Shown in pieces: positions 53,019-63,860 of a stretch of 64,000 bases of DNA. Position 1 is the first letter of the stretch; each line of letters opens with the position of its first letter. Under the pieces are notes generated by a model. The model saw only the letters and a program-made list of their open reading frames with translations, was not told where the DNA came from and searched no databases. A program made the translations under genes and the position numbers. The stretch lies in the NCBI GenBank assembly GCA_012845835.1, contig JABAKD010000019.1:7088994-7152993 (forward strand), written 5' to 3'. This DNA comes from Undaria pinnatifida. Its lineage: Eukaryota; Sar; Phaeophyceae; Laminariales; Alariaceae.

Positions 53019-53948
53019 TTAGTGATAAACGTCCTGTAGATAAGTCATCCACCAGGTGCGTAATGTTGTGCGGTGAAATCTCGATGAAGGTAGGGTTTCG
53101 ATGAAGGTAACGCTTCTACTCTCCGCCACATTTTCATCTCTGGGCTGTATATGCGGTAGGCTCGATGGTGGTGAGATGTGGTCAATCATATCCGTGAAGA
53201 TTTTTGCGAACGGCGCTTCACAGCCATGATCTGCTTTCTTCGGGTGGTCTCTTCTTGTGCTCTTTTCCACGGAGCAGATGTCGCAGGGGTAGAACGTGCC
53301 ACTGTATTCTATGCCGTTATTGGCCGTGTCGTGAAGGATCTTCAAGCTCTGGGCGTTCAAGTAACTCATACGTCTATGCCAATGGTTGGCTTCAGTTTGT
53401 TCAGACATGGCCATTGTTTTGTCAGTTGGGGCGGCAGCGTCAACTCGAAAGTGTAGAGGCCAGAGTCTTCGCGGTTGGAGTGGAAGCGTAACTCACTTTG
53501 CTGTAGGCGCGGCAGGTCGGAGTCGATTATCGTAGACACTCCCTTTTGAATCTGATTTCTTGGATGAAAAACGGTGGCGTCCCATACTTGAAACATTAAC
53601 GCCGGCGATCTGGACGCTATGGTGCCTCCCATCTTTGTCGACGACAGTTCCAGGCAAGATGCCGGCTCTCCTACCCAATAGTATATGGTTTCCCGCCATG
53701 GAAATTTTCCGCGGGATCTTCAGCTGCTCTACGTTGAGCGTTAGGGTCTCCAACTCCGGGATAATCGTGTCTTCGACGTAGTGATCCAACGAGCCGCTGT
53801 CAACAAGTAGTAGCATGGAGCGGGGCTGTAGTAACTGGCTCGGCCGGGGGATCGTCATGAAGGTGAACCCACCAAGTTCCACCTCAGGCACGACAGGCTT
53901 AGGCCTACGGTTCGCTGTGAGCCAACGCGACGTTTGCGCTGGCGTCAT
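53019..53948 (-). pseudogene. Copia-2 protease and integrase zinc domain (fossil)
   Basis: The right-hand part encodes LLLVDSGSLDHYVED, with the aspartic protease DSG. The left-hand part encodes ANHWHRRMSYLNAQSLKIL and CDICSVEKSTRRDHPKK, the H...H...C-x2-C domain at the front of integrase. Confidence 0.7.
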
Positions 53949-55010
53949 TTCGCTCGTTGTATTGGTCGGTATACTCGGCGTCGCCGTTGGTCGTCGATCG
54001 GTGCATCGAGCACCACTTACTGTGGTCTTGGCATTACCTCTCGCAGCAATGGGCGCCGTTGATTCATCCCGCAGCTGGGGACACTTGTACTTAATATGGC
54101 AAACCTCAGGTCAGTGATAACACCGAAATCACGGGAAGTGCGTTTAGCAGATACGATGGTCACGGGAAGCGTGCTGAGTAGATATCGCTGCTTCACGCGC
54201 CGAAATAAGCCCTTCCGAGACAGTGCGTCGATGTACATGCGTCGCATGGTTGGCTGCTTTATATCAACCCAAAATTCGGGTCGCGACAACTGATATTTCG
54301 CATGCAGTCGTCTTCGCTTGTTATATCCTCTGCAGCATAACGTTGTCGAACTGATCGTCGTAAATGACCTTCCCGTTTTCCGCAAGGCGGGGGCGTCGTT
54401 TATCAAATAGGATGGAAGCATCATCAGGGTATTGCCCTGTTCCATACACGAATAACTTATAAGCACTTCATAACTTTTTCTGCGCGTCTCTTTCATAAAG
54501 CAAGCATGATTTCCTTTGAGTGCGTTGCCAAGCTGCTTGCCCGCCCCCGGGACCTCAAGATTCCCTCTCGTAGGTGCGTATCAACAGCTTGGCTGATCCG
54601 GTCGTCATCAAGTAGAGGATGCTGTAAAGGGTCTGGCGAGCATTCTCCTACGCTGGGCCTGCTTATAAATAGCTGAGTCCGTGCTTGTGTCACTAAACAG
54701 CGAGGGGGGTAGAATCACGGTGGATGCCTTAACTAGGTCGGGCCTCAAGACCCCCTGCATCACGTTTTAGATGTCCCCGTGGGATATATATGCCATGATA
54801 AGGGTGTCCGATGCCCACTCGCGGTAAGAGCCTCTACCGTCAAATGATTTGCGGGTTTTAGTTATAGACGCTATGCTGTTGATATCCCCCATGACTTACT
54901 TTGGTGTTCGGCTGCTGTGGTCTACGGACTCCGGCTCTAGCGGCGGCGAAGACTGGACGTTTGCAAAACTGTAACTGCGAGCAAATACTCAACAGAAATC
55001 CTGTCAATAC

Positions 55011-55275
55011 AGTACTCGATGTTCTTCGGCTTTTTCGATGGCAGAGGCTCGACTATGAAACTGCGAGAAACTCGTACGCAGCAGAGATCCCGTTAATACC
55101 GTACTCGATGGCCTCCGGCTTTTTCGATGGCAGAGGCTCGAGGTTTGTGAAACTGCCACGGGTTCAGGGCGATGGCCAATGTTGTTCGGCTTGTGACGAT
55201 GGCAAAGGCTCGATGTACGCGGAGTAGGGCGATATTCGATGGTCCTCGGCTCGTGACAATGGCGAAGGCTCGACG
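55011..55275 (-). repeat. Tandem repeat in the copia-2 leader
   Basis: About four imperfect units of 60-100 bp marked by TCGATGG, CTCCGGC or TTCGGC, then GATGGCA(G/A)AGGCTCGA. It lies between the primer-binding site and the coding part, the same place as the leader repeat of the other copia element. Confidence 0.65.
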
Positions 55276-55317
55276 TCCACACTGATGTATCTGTTACTGA
55301 GCGTGCACCACGCTGCT

Positions 55318-55332
55318 ACGAGGCTCATAACC
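55318..55332 (-). promoter_or_regulatory. Copia-2 primer-binding site (initiator tRNA-Met anticodon arm)
   Basis: On the minus strand GGTTATGAGCCTCGT directly follows the 5' LTR and is identical to the site at 11652-11666. Confidence 0.75.
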
Positions 55333-55584
55333 TGAACACCACGAGTACGGTGAGAGAAGGCTGAGACAGAGAGAGATTGACGATCAGAGATCGTACAGAG
55401 ATGCTCGTATCGCAAGCCAGAATCCGCATATCATCCGAAATGTAACGCCAAACCACACATATATCAAACGGTGCTAGTTATGCCGCTTGATCTATATGTC
55501 GATCGGATAACAACATAACAACACCGAGAAGGTCATTTTTTCTGGCCATCTGAAAAATAGATCACCGAGTACCTATTTCTAACA
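55333..55584 (-). repeat. Copia-2 5' LTR
   Basis: On the minus strand it runs from TGTTAGAAATAGG to GGTGTTCA, a TG...CA LTR ending exactly at the primer-binding site. Confidence 0.78.
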
Positions 55585-55587
55585 AAG

Positions 55588-56110
55588 TATATCCTACTGG
55601 ACGTCACCCACGCAGACCCGCAAGCGCAGGTACACCCCCGAGGAGGCAGCGCCGATCACGATGGATCAGCTGCTTCTATCCTCGCGGCGCGCAAGTGCCA
55701 ACAATGAGGTCGTCCGAGATATGTGTCCTTCGACGAGTGGGGTCATAAACTTGCCACCTACGCGGTGGAAAGCTTTGGGTGCCTCGGGGTCTAGACGGTG
55801 TCTATTTCATTGACCAGCTGGCGGCAAGCGTGGTAAGGGGGGACGAGGGAGGGTTCACGGCGAGGAAGGGGGTGGTGAAGGAGTGCCTACTTCAAACCGT
55901 CTCGTTGACCACACAGGTCGACAGGACGCCATTGGGTGTCGTGGTAACGCGGGACGAGGAAGGGTTCACAGCGAGGAAGGGGGCGGTGAAGGAGTGCCTA
56001 CTTCAAACCGTCTCGTTGATCACACAGGTCGACAGGACGCCATTGGATGTCCCGCTTCAAGCTCCAGCTTATGAACCGACAAGAAGCGCGGAGGATAGGG
56101 CGGGGGGGGA
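55588..56110 (+). pseudogene. Fragment of a restriction-like-endonuclease LINE, plus strand
   Basis: Encodes, in pieces, LLDVTHADPQAQVH, SADHDGSAAS, GHKLATYAVESFGCLG and FIDQLAASVVRGDE. These align to the C-terminus of the LINE at 56779-58728 on the opposite strand (LLDVTCADPQAGVH, YKLATLAVESFGRLG, LIDQVAASIVG). It starts next to the copia-2 LTR. The frame changes and has stops, so it is a relic. Its end holds a 111-bp duplication. Confidence 0.7.
55842..56048 (+). repeat. 111-bp tandem duplication in the LINE fragment
   Basis: GACGAGG...GTTCAC, GTGAAGGAGTGCCTACTTC and CAGGTCGACAGGACGCCATT occur at 55842-55952 and again from 55953. The period is 37 codons, so frame is kept and the product repeats FTARKG, VKECLLQTVSL and TQVDRTPL. 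Confidence 0.85.
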
Positions 56111-56439
56111 ATGACAGATCCACACCCACGGCGTGGGAACGGAGGCCGCGGCAAAAGATTTCAAGGGTACAAAGTAGATGGGCGTGTAATGGGAAGGAAA
56201 GGTGGAGCAGGGGAAGGTATGTATAGCATCAGGTGGATTAGAGCGATACTACTCTCTAGGCCGGTATTCTGTATACGAGAGAGGTAGAATTCGTGCATAG
56301 GTTCCTTTTGTACGAGTTTCCCTTGGTTTTGTTCTACTTTTTGGGCATATTTATGAGTGATCCACGTTGAAGCTCATCATCATGCTGTAAACTGTCGGAT
56401 GACCAACATGACAACACCGATGACGATGATGTGACCGCA

Positions 56440-56440
<1 letters not shown>
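56111..56440. other. Spacer, no gene
   Basis: No feature recognised between the plus-strand fragment and the tail of the minus-strand LINE. Confidence 0.4.
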
Positions 56441-56473
<33 letters not shown>

Positions 56474-56476
56474 CTT
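56441..56476 (-). repeat. (GAA)n tract, likely LINE tail
   Basis: About eleven TTC units on the plus strand, so (GAA)n on the strand of the LINE, roughly 300 bp past its stop. A simple-repeat tail is a common LINE 3' end. Confidence 0.55.
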
Positions 56477-56778
56477 GATATTTTTTCCCTCCGGCAATAT
56501 AGCGTAGATGCCGTTCCGATGTGAATCGAACACCCTTCCATAAAGCAGCAGTAGTACCTAATATAAAGTCGAATGATCGCACCATAATGCAGTGGTATCT
56601 TCCGCCAACCATTTGCCCAATTGCTTTCCCCACATCTTCTCCTTCTATCTACTATTTCCTTTCCCTATATACGTTTTGGCTGAGAGCCTACCTTAACCCT
56701 CATCAACATTGCCACCCCAGGCCAGTGGCCGTAGTCCTCCCGATTATTTCTCCCTTCCCCTCGCGGCCTGACGATCCC

Positions 56779-58728
56779 TCAGAGATAGCCTATATTGATG
56801 GTGGTCACAGAGATGATTTGAAGTAGTCGCTTCTTGCACACGCCTTTCCGCGCTAGGGACGATGCGTCCGTCTCTCCAACGATGCTTGCCGCCACCTGAT
56901 CGATCAGGTCGCTGCCTTCTTCACCGAGGCGCCCAAAGCTTTCCACCGCGAGGGTGGCGAGTTTGTAGCTGCGTTCGTCGAAGGACCCCTGTCCCGGACG
57001 AGCGTAGTGGTTGCGCTTGCGCGTGTCGGAAGTGGAAGCCGCTGATTCGTTTCGATCCGCGCTTCCTGCCCGCATGTGGACCCCTGCTTGTGGGTCCGCA
57101 CACGTGACGTCGAGGAGCATCGACTTGTCGCGATACTCCGATGCCGTAGCATCTCTTAGTCCACCTGCCTCAATCACGATGTCCATTCGCAAATTCCTGT
57201 CTGCGTGGAACGGGGCTCCGCTTTCCACCTGGTGGCGGATGGACACGCTCTTAAGGGTGCGGAAGAGCGCGTGCACAAGGGGTTGGTGCTGGTTCACTTG
57301 CGCGCCCGATCGGTGACACAATCGTGCATGCCGCGTATTAACCTCCGCTTCACCGCAGCATAGGCACCTCGCCGCTAGAAATTCCTCTATTCCCATTGAT
57401 CTCTTCCCCGCAGTCACGAACTCTGATGCAGGGATGGTTCTAGCTGAGTCTACAGGCCTCGCCCTTAGGAAGGCGGTAGCTCCTGATCCCGATTGACTCC
57501 GTTGCCGGGCCTTGGCCAAGTCTCGTGTCTCCTTCTCGCCTTGAGATTCGCTTGTGCCTCGCTGGGGCCTCGTCTGGGGGAGCTGGTCCAGCGAATAGAC
57601 GTACCTCTCATAATGTATTCGGTTTACCAGTTTGCCCAGTCTATGCTGCGCTTTGCTGGAGCTGATAGTTTCGGCGTCGTGTGCAGGCAATACGTCTGCA
57701 ACTGATTGCCCTGAGGCACCTTGCTCTCCTGCTCCAAAGGCTCTGTCCCGCCAGCTTTCCGGCACGATGTTCGCCATGGCCTCCTCTGAAACCCCATGCA
57801 CATCGCGCAGGTCCCTGACGCTGTTCCAGATGCGCCGCACGAGGTCAGAATCGGGCAGCTCCCTCCAGACTTTGTTCCCTATTCCGGACATATCAGCAAG
57901 CACCTCTGGCACCGTCGCCACCAAGCTCCCAACGGATGCTGACACCCCCCGGGCTTCAGCCGACGACAGCCCAAACCCTCCGGCCTCCGTGGACTGGCCC
58001 GCCTGCGCCTGTTGATGGGGTTGCAGCGTCAACATGATTGTCGGGCACCCGTCCGCGAAGAACGACGATTCTCCTGCTGTCCCCGGGAAATCGAGCAATT
58101 TCTCCAGCATCCACAAGGAGTTGCCATCTGCTTTTTTGCATGCAGCCAGCGATAGTTCTGGGTCCATCACGCGTTTAAGATAGGAGGTCCGTTGAACCAT
58201 AGAGCCGGTGGCAATTAGGTTGGCTGATTGCTTTTCCGGCATGCGCGACAACATCCGCGCGAGTTGCTCCGATCCCCCGTTTCGGACTACCTCCATTGCG
58301 CTCTCCCTAGCGTACTCATCTGTGCCGATGGGCACCCCCACCACCTTAACCCCACCACGTTCGGCGATGCTGACGCCAATACCTTCAAGAAGGGCGATTT
58401 GTTCCGGCGTAGGTACGTGCCCCTTTGGGGGCAGGGCAACCGTTTTTCTCGGGTTGATCGCAATTCCGATGTTGGACAGCTCACGCTGGAGGAAGGGTAC
58501 CACTTCCACAGTATCGGGTGTGATTTCCATCATTCCGATGCTAATATTATCTAGGTAGGCGGATGTCTCTATACCTCTCGGCTCGAACTCTGCCCGTGTC
58601 CGCTTTAGCACCGGCAGGAGCGGCATGCAGAACAACGCCGGCCCCATGGCATCCCCTTGTTGCACCCCGCTGGAGCAGTAGATTTTCCGCCTTTCTCCCG
58701 ATTCCATCTGAAAGAACACAGGGCGCAT
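56779..58728 (-). pseudogene. LINE RT palm, CCHC knuckle and restriction-like endonuclease
   Basis: A frame of 649 codons; its first ATG is inside the RT domain, so the natural protein is longer. Motif B is GVQQGDAMGPALF (residues 21-33). Motif C reads AYLDNISIGM (57-66), with Asn where the second catalytic Asp (YLDD) is expected. GGFGLSSA (250-257) recalls relatives with GGLGL. A CCHC knuckle C-x2-C-x8-H-x3-C lies at 455-471. The endonuclease core is RNLRMDIVIEAGG to KSMLLDVTCADPQ (about 511-547), in keeping with PD-(D/E)xK motifs. YKLATLAVESFGRLG and DLIDQVAASIVG follow. The long open frame suggests fairly recent activity, although the Asn substitution should harm polymerase function. Confidence 0.75.
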
Positions 58729-59872
58729 ACATCTCGCCGTAACATTTTGCCACGAACGGTGTAAGCGCCGGCACGCAAGTGGCTGCCTCCGCTAGCATAG
58801 CAGTTCGCTTCACTGTGTTGAATGCGTTGGAGCAATCGGTGAGGACCAGCCAGTTTTTTGCCTCGTGATGTACTCTTGCGCGTAGCGCTACCTGTTCCAC
58901 CCCCCCTCGTACTCCGACTCCAAACTGTCTCGCTTCGCGGTGGGCCTCCTCCAGCCGTGGTCGCCACTGCCGCATGGTTCCGGCCGCAATAAGCCTCCTC
59001 CACGTCATCCCCGCGCACATGGGGCGGCATTTTTCACCCAGGGCAGTGAGGTTGGATTGCAAGAAGAGCTGCCAGAATTCAGGCGGGAAGGCGTTCGGAT
59101 CATCGATAATTCTTCTTCAGAAGGCTTCAATGCCAGCTCCGAGTTTTTCGCGCCCAAAACCAGTCCTGATTACTGTCTGCAAGTTCGAGAAGCGCAGACC
59201 GTCGCTTCCCGCGCCTGATAAGGCGTTGCGAGAATCGATGACCTCGAGGGCCACCTGTGGGTCAAATTCTTCCTCCGGGCGCCAGTTGGGAACACTCCCT
59301 TCCTCCTGGTCGGAAGAACTTGCTGCCACCGCTGCCGCTGCAGCTTCGGAGACGCAGGCCTGGTTCTCCTCCGGGAACTTTGCTTTTACGCGCTCCCACG
59401 TTTCCTCGTTTCCCTGCGCGCGCGGTTCCGCGAGGAAGCTGCTTGCTGCCACAGTCACCCCTCCTCAATGGCGGCATGCTGATGATGCCCTTTTGAACAC
59501 ATCAGCGTCCGTCTCTTCGAAGGCTTGACAGATTTGCTCGTCGATGTTCGACGGGTATACTCCATTAACCAAGAAGGTGAGATCACCGCGTTTGGCAGAC
59601 GCAAACCTCTCACGCCGTTTCATTCGGCCATCCTGCAAGTGCAGTAGAGGTGGGAGGATCTACGACAAGTTGATTGACCTCACGAGTGATTGCGGAGTCT
59701 CCGATTGCGTGGAATGGCGATGCTTTCCCAAAACGTGATTGAGGAGGCCAAACACATGAGTGATAAGCTTGGCGTGGGCAGTAGCCAGCCTCGGTTGCAC
59801 TTTGACAACAGTGTCGAAGCGTTGTCGGAGGTCCTCAAGGGGGACATCATCGAGCGGTCCTACAATTCCCAA
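58547..59872 (-). pseudogene. LINE RT N-terminal half
   Basis: One frame runs DDVPLEDLRQRFDTVVKVQ, KRGDLTFLVNGVYPSNIDEQ, RNALSGAGSDGLRFSNLQ, CAGMTWRRLIAAG and TDCSNAFNTVKRTAM (motif A Asp). There are in-frame stops near 59660 (after SINLS) and 59471 (after SACRH). Near 58724-58733 a one-base change shifts into the frame of the 649-codon segment, exactly where YGEMYA should lead into RPVFFQMESG. Confidence 0.75.
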
Positions 59873-60185
59873 CGTGTTTCGTCCCAGGGATAGCAGAGGC
59901 CATCCTGGCGCTCTTCCTCGCCATCGTCAGATCTCCCCCCGAGTCCCGCTGCCGTCACGCGTAGTCCCGGGTCGGCCTGAACTGCCGCTTCTATTGCTTC
60001 CCGTCTTCCATGGTGGACTGCGCATCCCCTTGCTCCGTAGATAAGCGACGCCTGCGCCCCGCTTCGCCTGACCGCATTCACCACGCACCGCGCATGCATT
60101 GCATGTTGACGTCCACAGGGCAACCCCATCACTCGGTATCCCCGAGCAATCGTTGCTCTACAGCCCCCACAGCTCGTACCGCTGT
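59860..60185 (-). pseudogene. RING-like zinc module nearest the RT
   Basis: Encodes SCGGCRATIARGY, then LPCGRQHAMHARCVVNAV and GARGCAVHH: C-x2-C, C-x3-H-x2-H-x2-C, then C-x2-H, a RING-H2-like spacing. It continues into Gly/Asp/Glu-rich sequence and then toward the RT frame. Confidence 0.5.
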
Positions 60186-60189
60186 GGTC

Positions 60190-60930
60190 GTCTGCAATGA
60201 AAGCCCGAAATTGCGTTACGCTCCCTGATGCCGGCCCTCCTCCCTCTCCGTCCCCGCCTTCTCTCTCTCCACCGCCAACCCTTCCTTCGGCAGGGGCCGA
60301 GGGAACCTCGCCGCTTCCATGTCCAGGGATTCGCCCACGGTTCGTGATGGCTCCTCCCAGTTATCGTCGCTCGTGTTCCTCTTCCGGATCCGCGCGGTCG
60401 ACCTCGTCTGCCTCTTGTGCTTCTTCCACCCTCTACTGCACCAGTGGACATAGACGCAGTCGCTCTCGATGTTGCTGGGGTGACGCTGGGCTGTGTTTGG
60501 GCGCGTGCGAGTGTTCCGGCGCCGTCGCCTCCCTGTTTTCGGCAGTTCGGGAGTTTCCCGTGGCAACAGATTCAGCACCTCCTGGCTCCGTCTGCTCCCT
60601 CCCCTCGGATCACCTTCTGACGCTAGAGTTGCACCTTCCGGTGGTGTCACGCCCGCTGCTAAAAGGTCGCTCTCCCGTGCCGGGCCCGTTCCTTCCGCCG
60701 TGCCCTTCACCGCCGCTGGAGTGGCGCTGGGCTGACTCAGAGGGAGGCCAAGGGTCCCGCCACCGTGACATCCCCGTGTTCGGCCATGAGGGTGTTCTCC
60801 ACGGCCACCTAAGCGGCACCTCCTGGCTCCGCCTGCCCCCTTACCCTCGAGTCACCTTCAGACGCCGGGGCTGCTCCTTCCGGTTGTGTTACTCCCGCTG
60901 AGTCACTCTCCAGCGCTGGATTTGTTCCTT
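60190..60930 (-). pseudogene. Linker with repeated segment and basic region
   Basis: Minus-strand low-complexity coding: AGVTPPEGATLASEGDP occurs near 60600-60660 and a close relative near 60850-60905 (period about 245 bp). A Lys/Arg-rich stretch (WKKHKRQTRS, IRKRNTSDDNW) follows near 60360-60440. The antisense frame is also open because the DNA is C/T-rich. No domain recognised. Confidence 0.35.
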
Positions 60931-60936
60931 CCGGTG

Positions 60937-61745
60937 TTAACCCCGCTGCCGTCGGGAGGGAGGCAGCTCGTTCCCTGCCTCAAATCCGTTTTGGGACCCG
61001 AGGGTCCACGCTGCCATCGGGAACCGAGGAAGCGCCTCCCCCTCTTCTAGCGCATTTCGGACCCCGAGGGTCCACCTCGTTAGGCGGTCCTCCCACGTCG
61101 AGTCGAGGCCCGCCAAGAACTTATGGACATGAGATAGGATGTAGATCCACGGGAGTCGGAGTACAGTATCCTGCGGGTGGATGCCGTACGCGGCGAAGAT
61201 CTCACGGTAGTGACCGGCTGCCGCTCTCCATTCCCTCGGTTGGGGGAAGTCAAGGTAGGCGCCTTGGGGCTGGCCAAGAGCAGAACAGGGAGCACAGCAG
61301 GAACGAGGAGGTTGGGCTACGCCCATGGGTCCTCACCATCTCCTCAAAAGTGTCGTGGGAACCAGTCGTGACGTAACTAGCTGGGTCCAACCGGGGGCCG
61401 TCCTCCTCCAAGAGTTCGGCGAACTGCAGGGCTCCCGATACTGCCGGCCACCTTCCCCCCGGACGTAGCATTGGAAGGTCCTCAGCCAGCTCAGCCGGAT
61501 GAAGAGGCCGATTTCTTGCCGGCCATTTGGAGCGACACGCGACACATGGTTGTGGGTCTGCATGCCCACTCGCGAGGCCTTCCGCACGGTCTAGCATGCA
61601 GCAGGCACGTACTTGCTCTCCGTGGGGACACTGAATGAGTGCCCATAAATGGTCCACCGCCGAATCCCCAATAGACTCCTATAGTGCTCGCCCGCAGTAG
61701 GCGCAGGGAGATGCACCCCTGCTTACCGCGGCATGACACCTCTCT
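60937..61745 (-). pseudogene. Tandem zinc/PREW module, copy B
   Basis: Encodes CPHGEQVRACCMLDRAEGLA, PQPCVACRSKWPA, GALQFAELLEEDGP and YVTTGSHDTFEE. In the next frame it continues QPQGAYLDFPQPREWRAAAG, IFAAYGIHP, LAGLDSTWEDRLTRWTLGVR and ALEEGEALP. It is the partner of copy A. A His of the zinc motif is replaced here by Arg. Confidence 0.5.
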
Positions 61746-61749
61746 GTTG

Positions 61750-62895
61750 CACTCTTACCAGCGCCTCCTTGTTCAGTTGGTCCCGTGTGTAAAGGGTCGT
61801 TCTCCAGCGTCCGGTCCGTTCTCTTCGGTGTCGTTGCCATCTCTGTTGCGAAGGAAGGAAGCGCATCACCCGCTTCCAACGCGCTTCGGACCCCGAGAGT
61901 CCACCTCGTTAATCGCTCTTCGCATTCGGCGTCGAGGCCTACTAGATATGGTTGGACGTGAGGTGCGATGCAGATTCTTTGATTTTGGAGTCGGAATCAG
62001 ATATCCTACGGTTGGAAAGCGTACGCAGCGAACAATGTACGGTATCGGCCTGCCGCCGTTTCCCATTCTCTCGGTTGGAGAAAATCGAGGTATGCCCCTT
62101 GAGGCAGGTCCAGTGCATCGCAAAATAGGTAGCATAGCTTCTTCCGCGTGCATGTAGCATGAGCTCAAACGTACCGTAAATGCCAGTCGTCACGTAGATG
62201 GCTGACTCCAGTCCGGAGATGTGCCGCTGAACGCGGGTGGCGAACTGCAGGGCACCTCTCACCGCCGCCGACCTTCCTTCGTGTCCGTCCATGGATATCC
62301 CTCTAGCTAGCTCCGCCGGGTGGGGAGGTCGACTTCCTCCCGGCCACGCCGAGCGACACGCGACGCAGGGCCTAGGGTCTGCATGTCCTTTCGCGAGGTT
62401 TTCCGCGCGGTCCAGCATGCAGCGGGTGTGCACAAAGCCTCCATGGGCGCACGGAACGGGTACTCGAGCGCCGTCTTCCCCCGACTCCCCACTAGAGTTA
62501 TCGAGAGGCCAAGCGCAATACTCGCACCAAAAATCCTCGGACTCCTCCAATCCCCTTTCAACGTCTTGACCACCTTCACCTTGACTCGCGGCCTCCTCTA
62601 CGCCCGTGGTCAGTGATCGCCACAATGTCTCTACCTGTCGTTGTTGGTGAGCGCCATCCGGGGTAGTGCGATCGTATCTCATGTGGATTCTGGGCACTGT
62701 TGCTGTGAGTCGGAACGCTCTCCGACACGACACTCCTGTCCCGTCTCGGATAGCTACCCCTAATCGGTCGTCCCCCCTGCCGTCTGCTCCTGCTGCGCTT
62801 TCTACAGCACACCTCCTGTGGACGAGCCAGCTACCAAAAGCGAACCTCTGGTCATCCTCCAAGTGCCTGCCACAGACCCCACACGGCGCTCGCAC
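61750..62895 (-). pseudogene. Tandem zinc/PREW module, copy A, with a second zinc motif
   Basis: Begins with APCGVCGRHLEDDQRFAFGS and WLVHRRC (C-x2-C...H-x2-C), then a linker. A RING-H2-like motif follows: FWCEYCAWPLDN, VPCAHGGFVHTRCMLDRAE, PRPCVACRSAWPG (C-x2-C, C-x-H-x4-H-x2-C, C-x2-C). GALQFATRV and YVTTGIYGTFELMLHARG come next. As in copy B, the continuation (LPQGAYLDFLQPREWETAAG, then LVGLDAECEERLTRWTLGVR) lies in another frame. The opening codon of the longest frame is GTG, so the true start is upstream. Confidence 0.55.
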
Positions 62896-63158
62896 TTGTC
62901 GGTGGGGGATCGTGCCCCGCCATTCTCCGTGGTGGTCTTCCTTATTTCGCTCTGTGAGATTCCGCGAAGTCCATCATTTTCGGGGTAATGTGCGCTCTTC
63001 TCAGGAGGCGCTGTTCAGCTGCAGTTACCCTGGCTCTGATCTCGTGTTTTTGCGTCGTGTTAACCGACCTGCAAGAGCCCGAATCTGTTGGAGGAGGAGG
63101 TGTAGATCGACCTCTTGATGCTCCTCGTGCAGAGCCGGGTTTGGGCACGTGACTAGGT

Positions 63159-63860
63159 TTACCCCTCGAAAGTCCTAGCTCGGGGGATTGAATCCTCGCA
63201 GAAGCCTAAAGCACAACGGTGGTGACGTACGTCCCACGAGCAGGATACTTGTACGCAATTAGTCTCCTCAACCAGACCATGGCAAACGCTGCATATCGCT
63301 CGCCGCTTCCTGCCTCCTCTTGTGGCCCTTGTTGTTAGCCTTGCTTCCCCGTCAGCTGGCATCTCTTGCCGCGCAACCGTCAACACCTCCACCATGACCT
63401 CATTGCTGTGCTGACGGAGCGCTATCCCGTCGGCCTCGTTGACTGTTACGGTCGCCCGACATGCCGAGCACCGTGGATCGGCCTCCGTTCTGACTCGGAG
63501 TACGGCGTAGCACGGAAGGTGCAGTCGATGGGAGCAGCTCTCTAAATTTACCAAAGGAGAGGCCAATGCTTCATAGCATACACAGCAGTCTTCCGGGGGT
63601 TCCTCCCGGAGCTATGTTGCTTTTTGTTTTTCTGTAGGCGTCGGCGATGGTGTCCGTGGCGGAGACGGAGGCAGTTCGGGCGTCGGTACGGGTGCCGGAC
63701 CCCTTCCCTCCGTCGTCCGTGTAGGCGTCGTCCGTGACGGCCTTGGCGATGCTGCCTCTGCCGTCCTGACCACTGTCTGCGATGGTGTTTCGAGCGCAAG
63801 GACCACACTCGGTGTCAATATAGGTGTCGCTGTCGAGGTACCTGCGCGTGAAATCACGAT
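63159..63860 (-). pseudogene. RING-H2 domain and second zinc motif with Pro/Thr-rich lead
   Basis: A Pro/Thr/Ser-rich lead (PAPVPTPELPPSPPRTPSP) runs, after a single TAG near 63613, in the same frame into EDCCVCYEALASPLVNLESC, SHRLHLPCY and PRCSACRATV. This fits C-x2-C-x14-C-x-H-x2-H-x2-C-x13-C-x2-C, the RING-H2 pattern usual in E3 ubiquitin ligases. A second motif follows (AICSVCHGLVEETNC, VRHHRC). Its role here is unknown. The upstream end may continue beyond the window. Confidence 0.6.

Larger units (their letters stand above)
50110..55584 (-). mobile_element. Ty1/copia LTR element on the minus strand, old and broken
   Basis: LTRs of about 250 bp lie at 50110-50355 (3') and 55333-55584 (5'). 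They are clearly diverged, and no target duplication was found. The primer-binding site and a purine-rich tract are in their normal places next to the LTRs. The interior, read right to left, shows a tandem-repeat leader, a protease segment, an integrase zinc domain, reverse transcriptase pieces and RNase H. Several parts are missing or broken (about half a dozen or more breaks). It is similar in age class to the copia element at 11-17 kb but has different LTRs. Confidence 0.8.

Noticed and set aside
60197-60901. 234-codon Ser/Pro-rich plus-strand frame
   Set aside because: Antisense of the low-complexity linker. The minus strand carries the zinc motifs and the RT.
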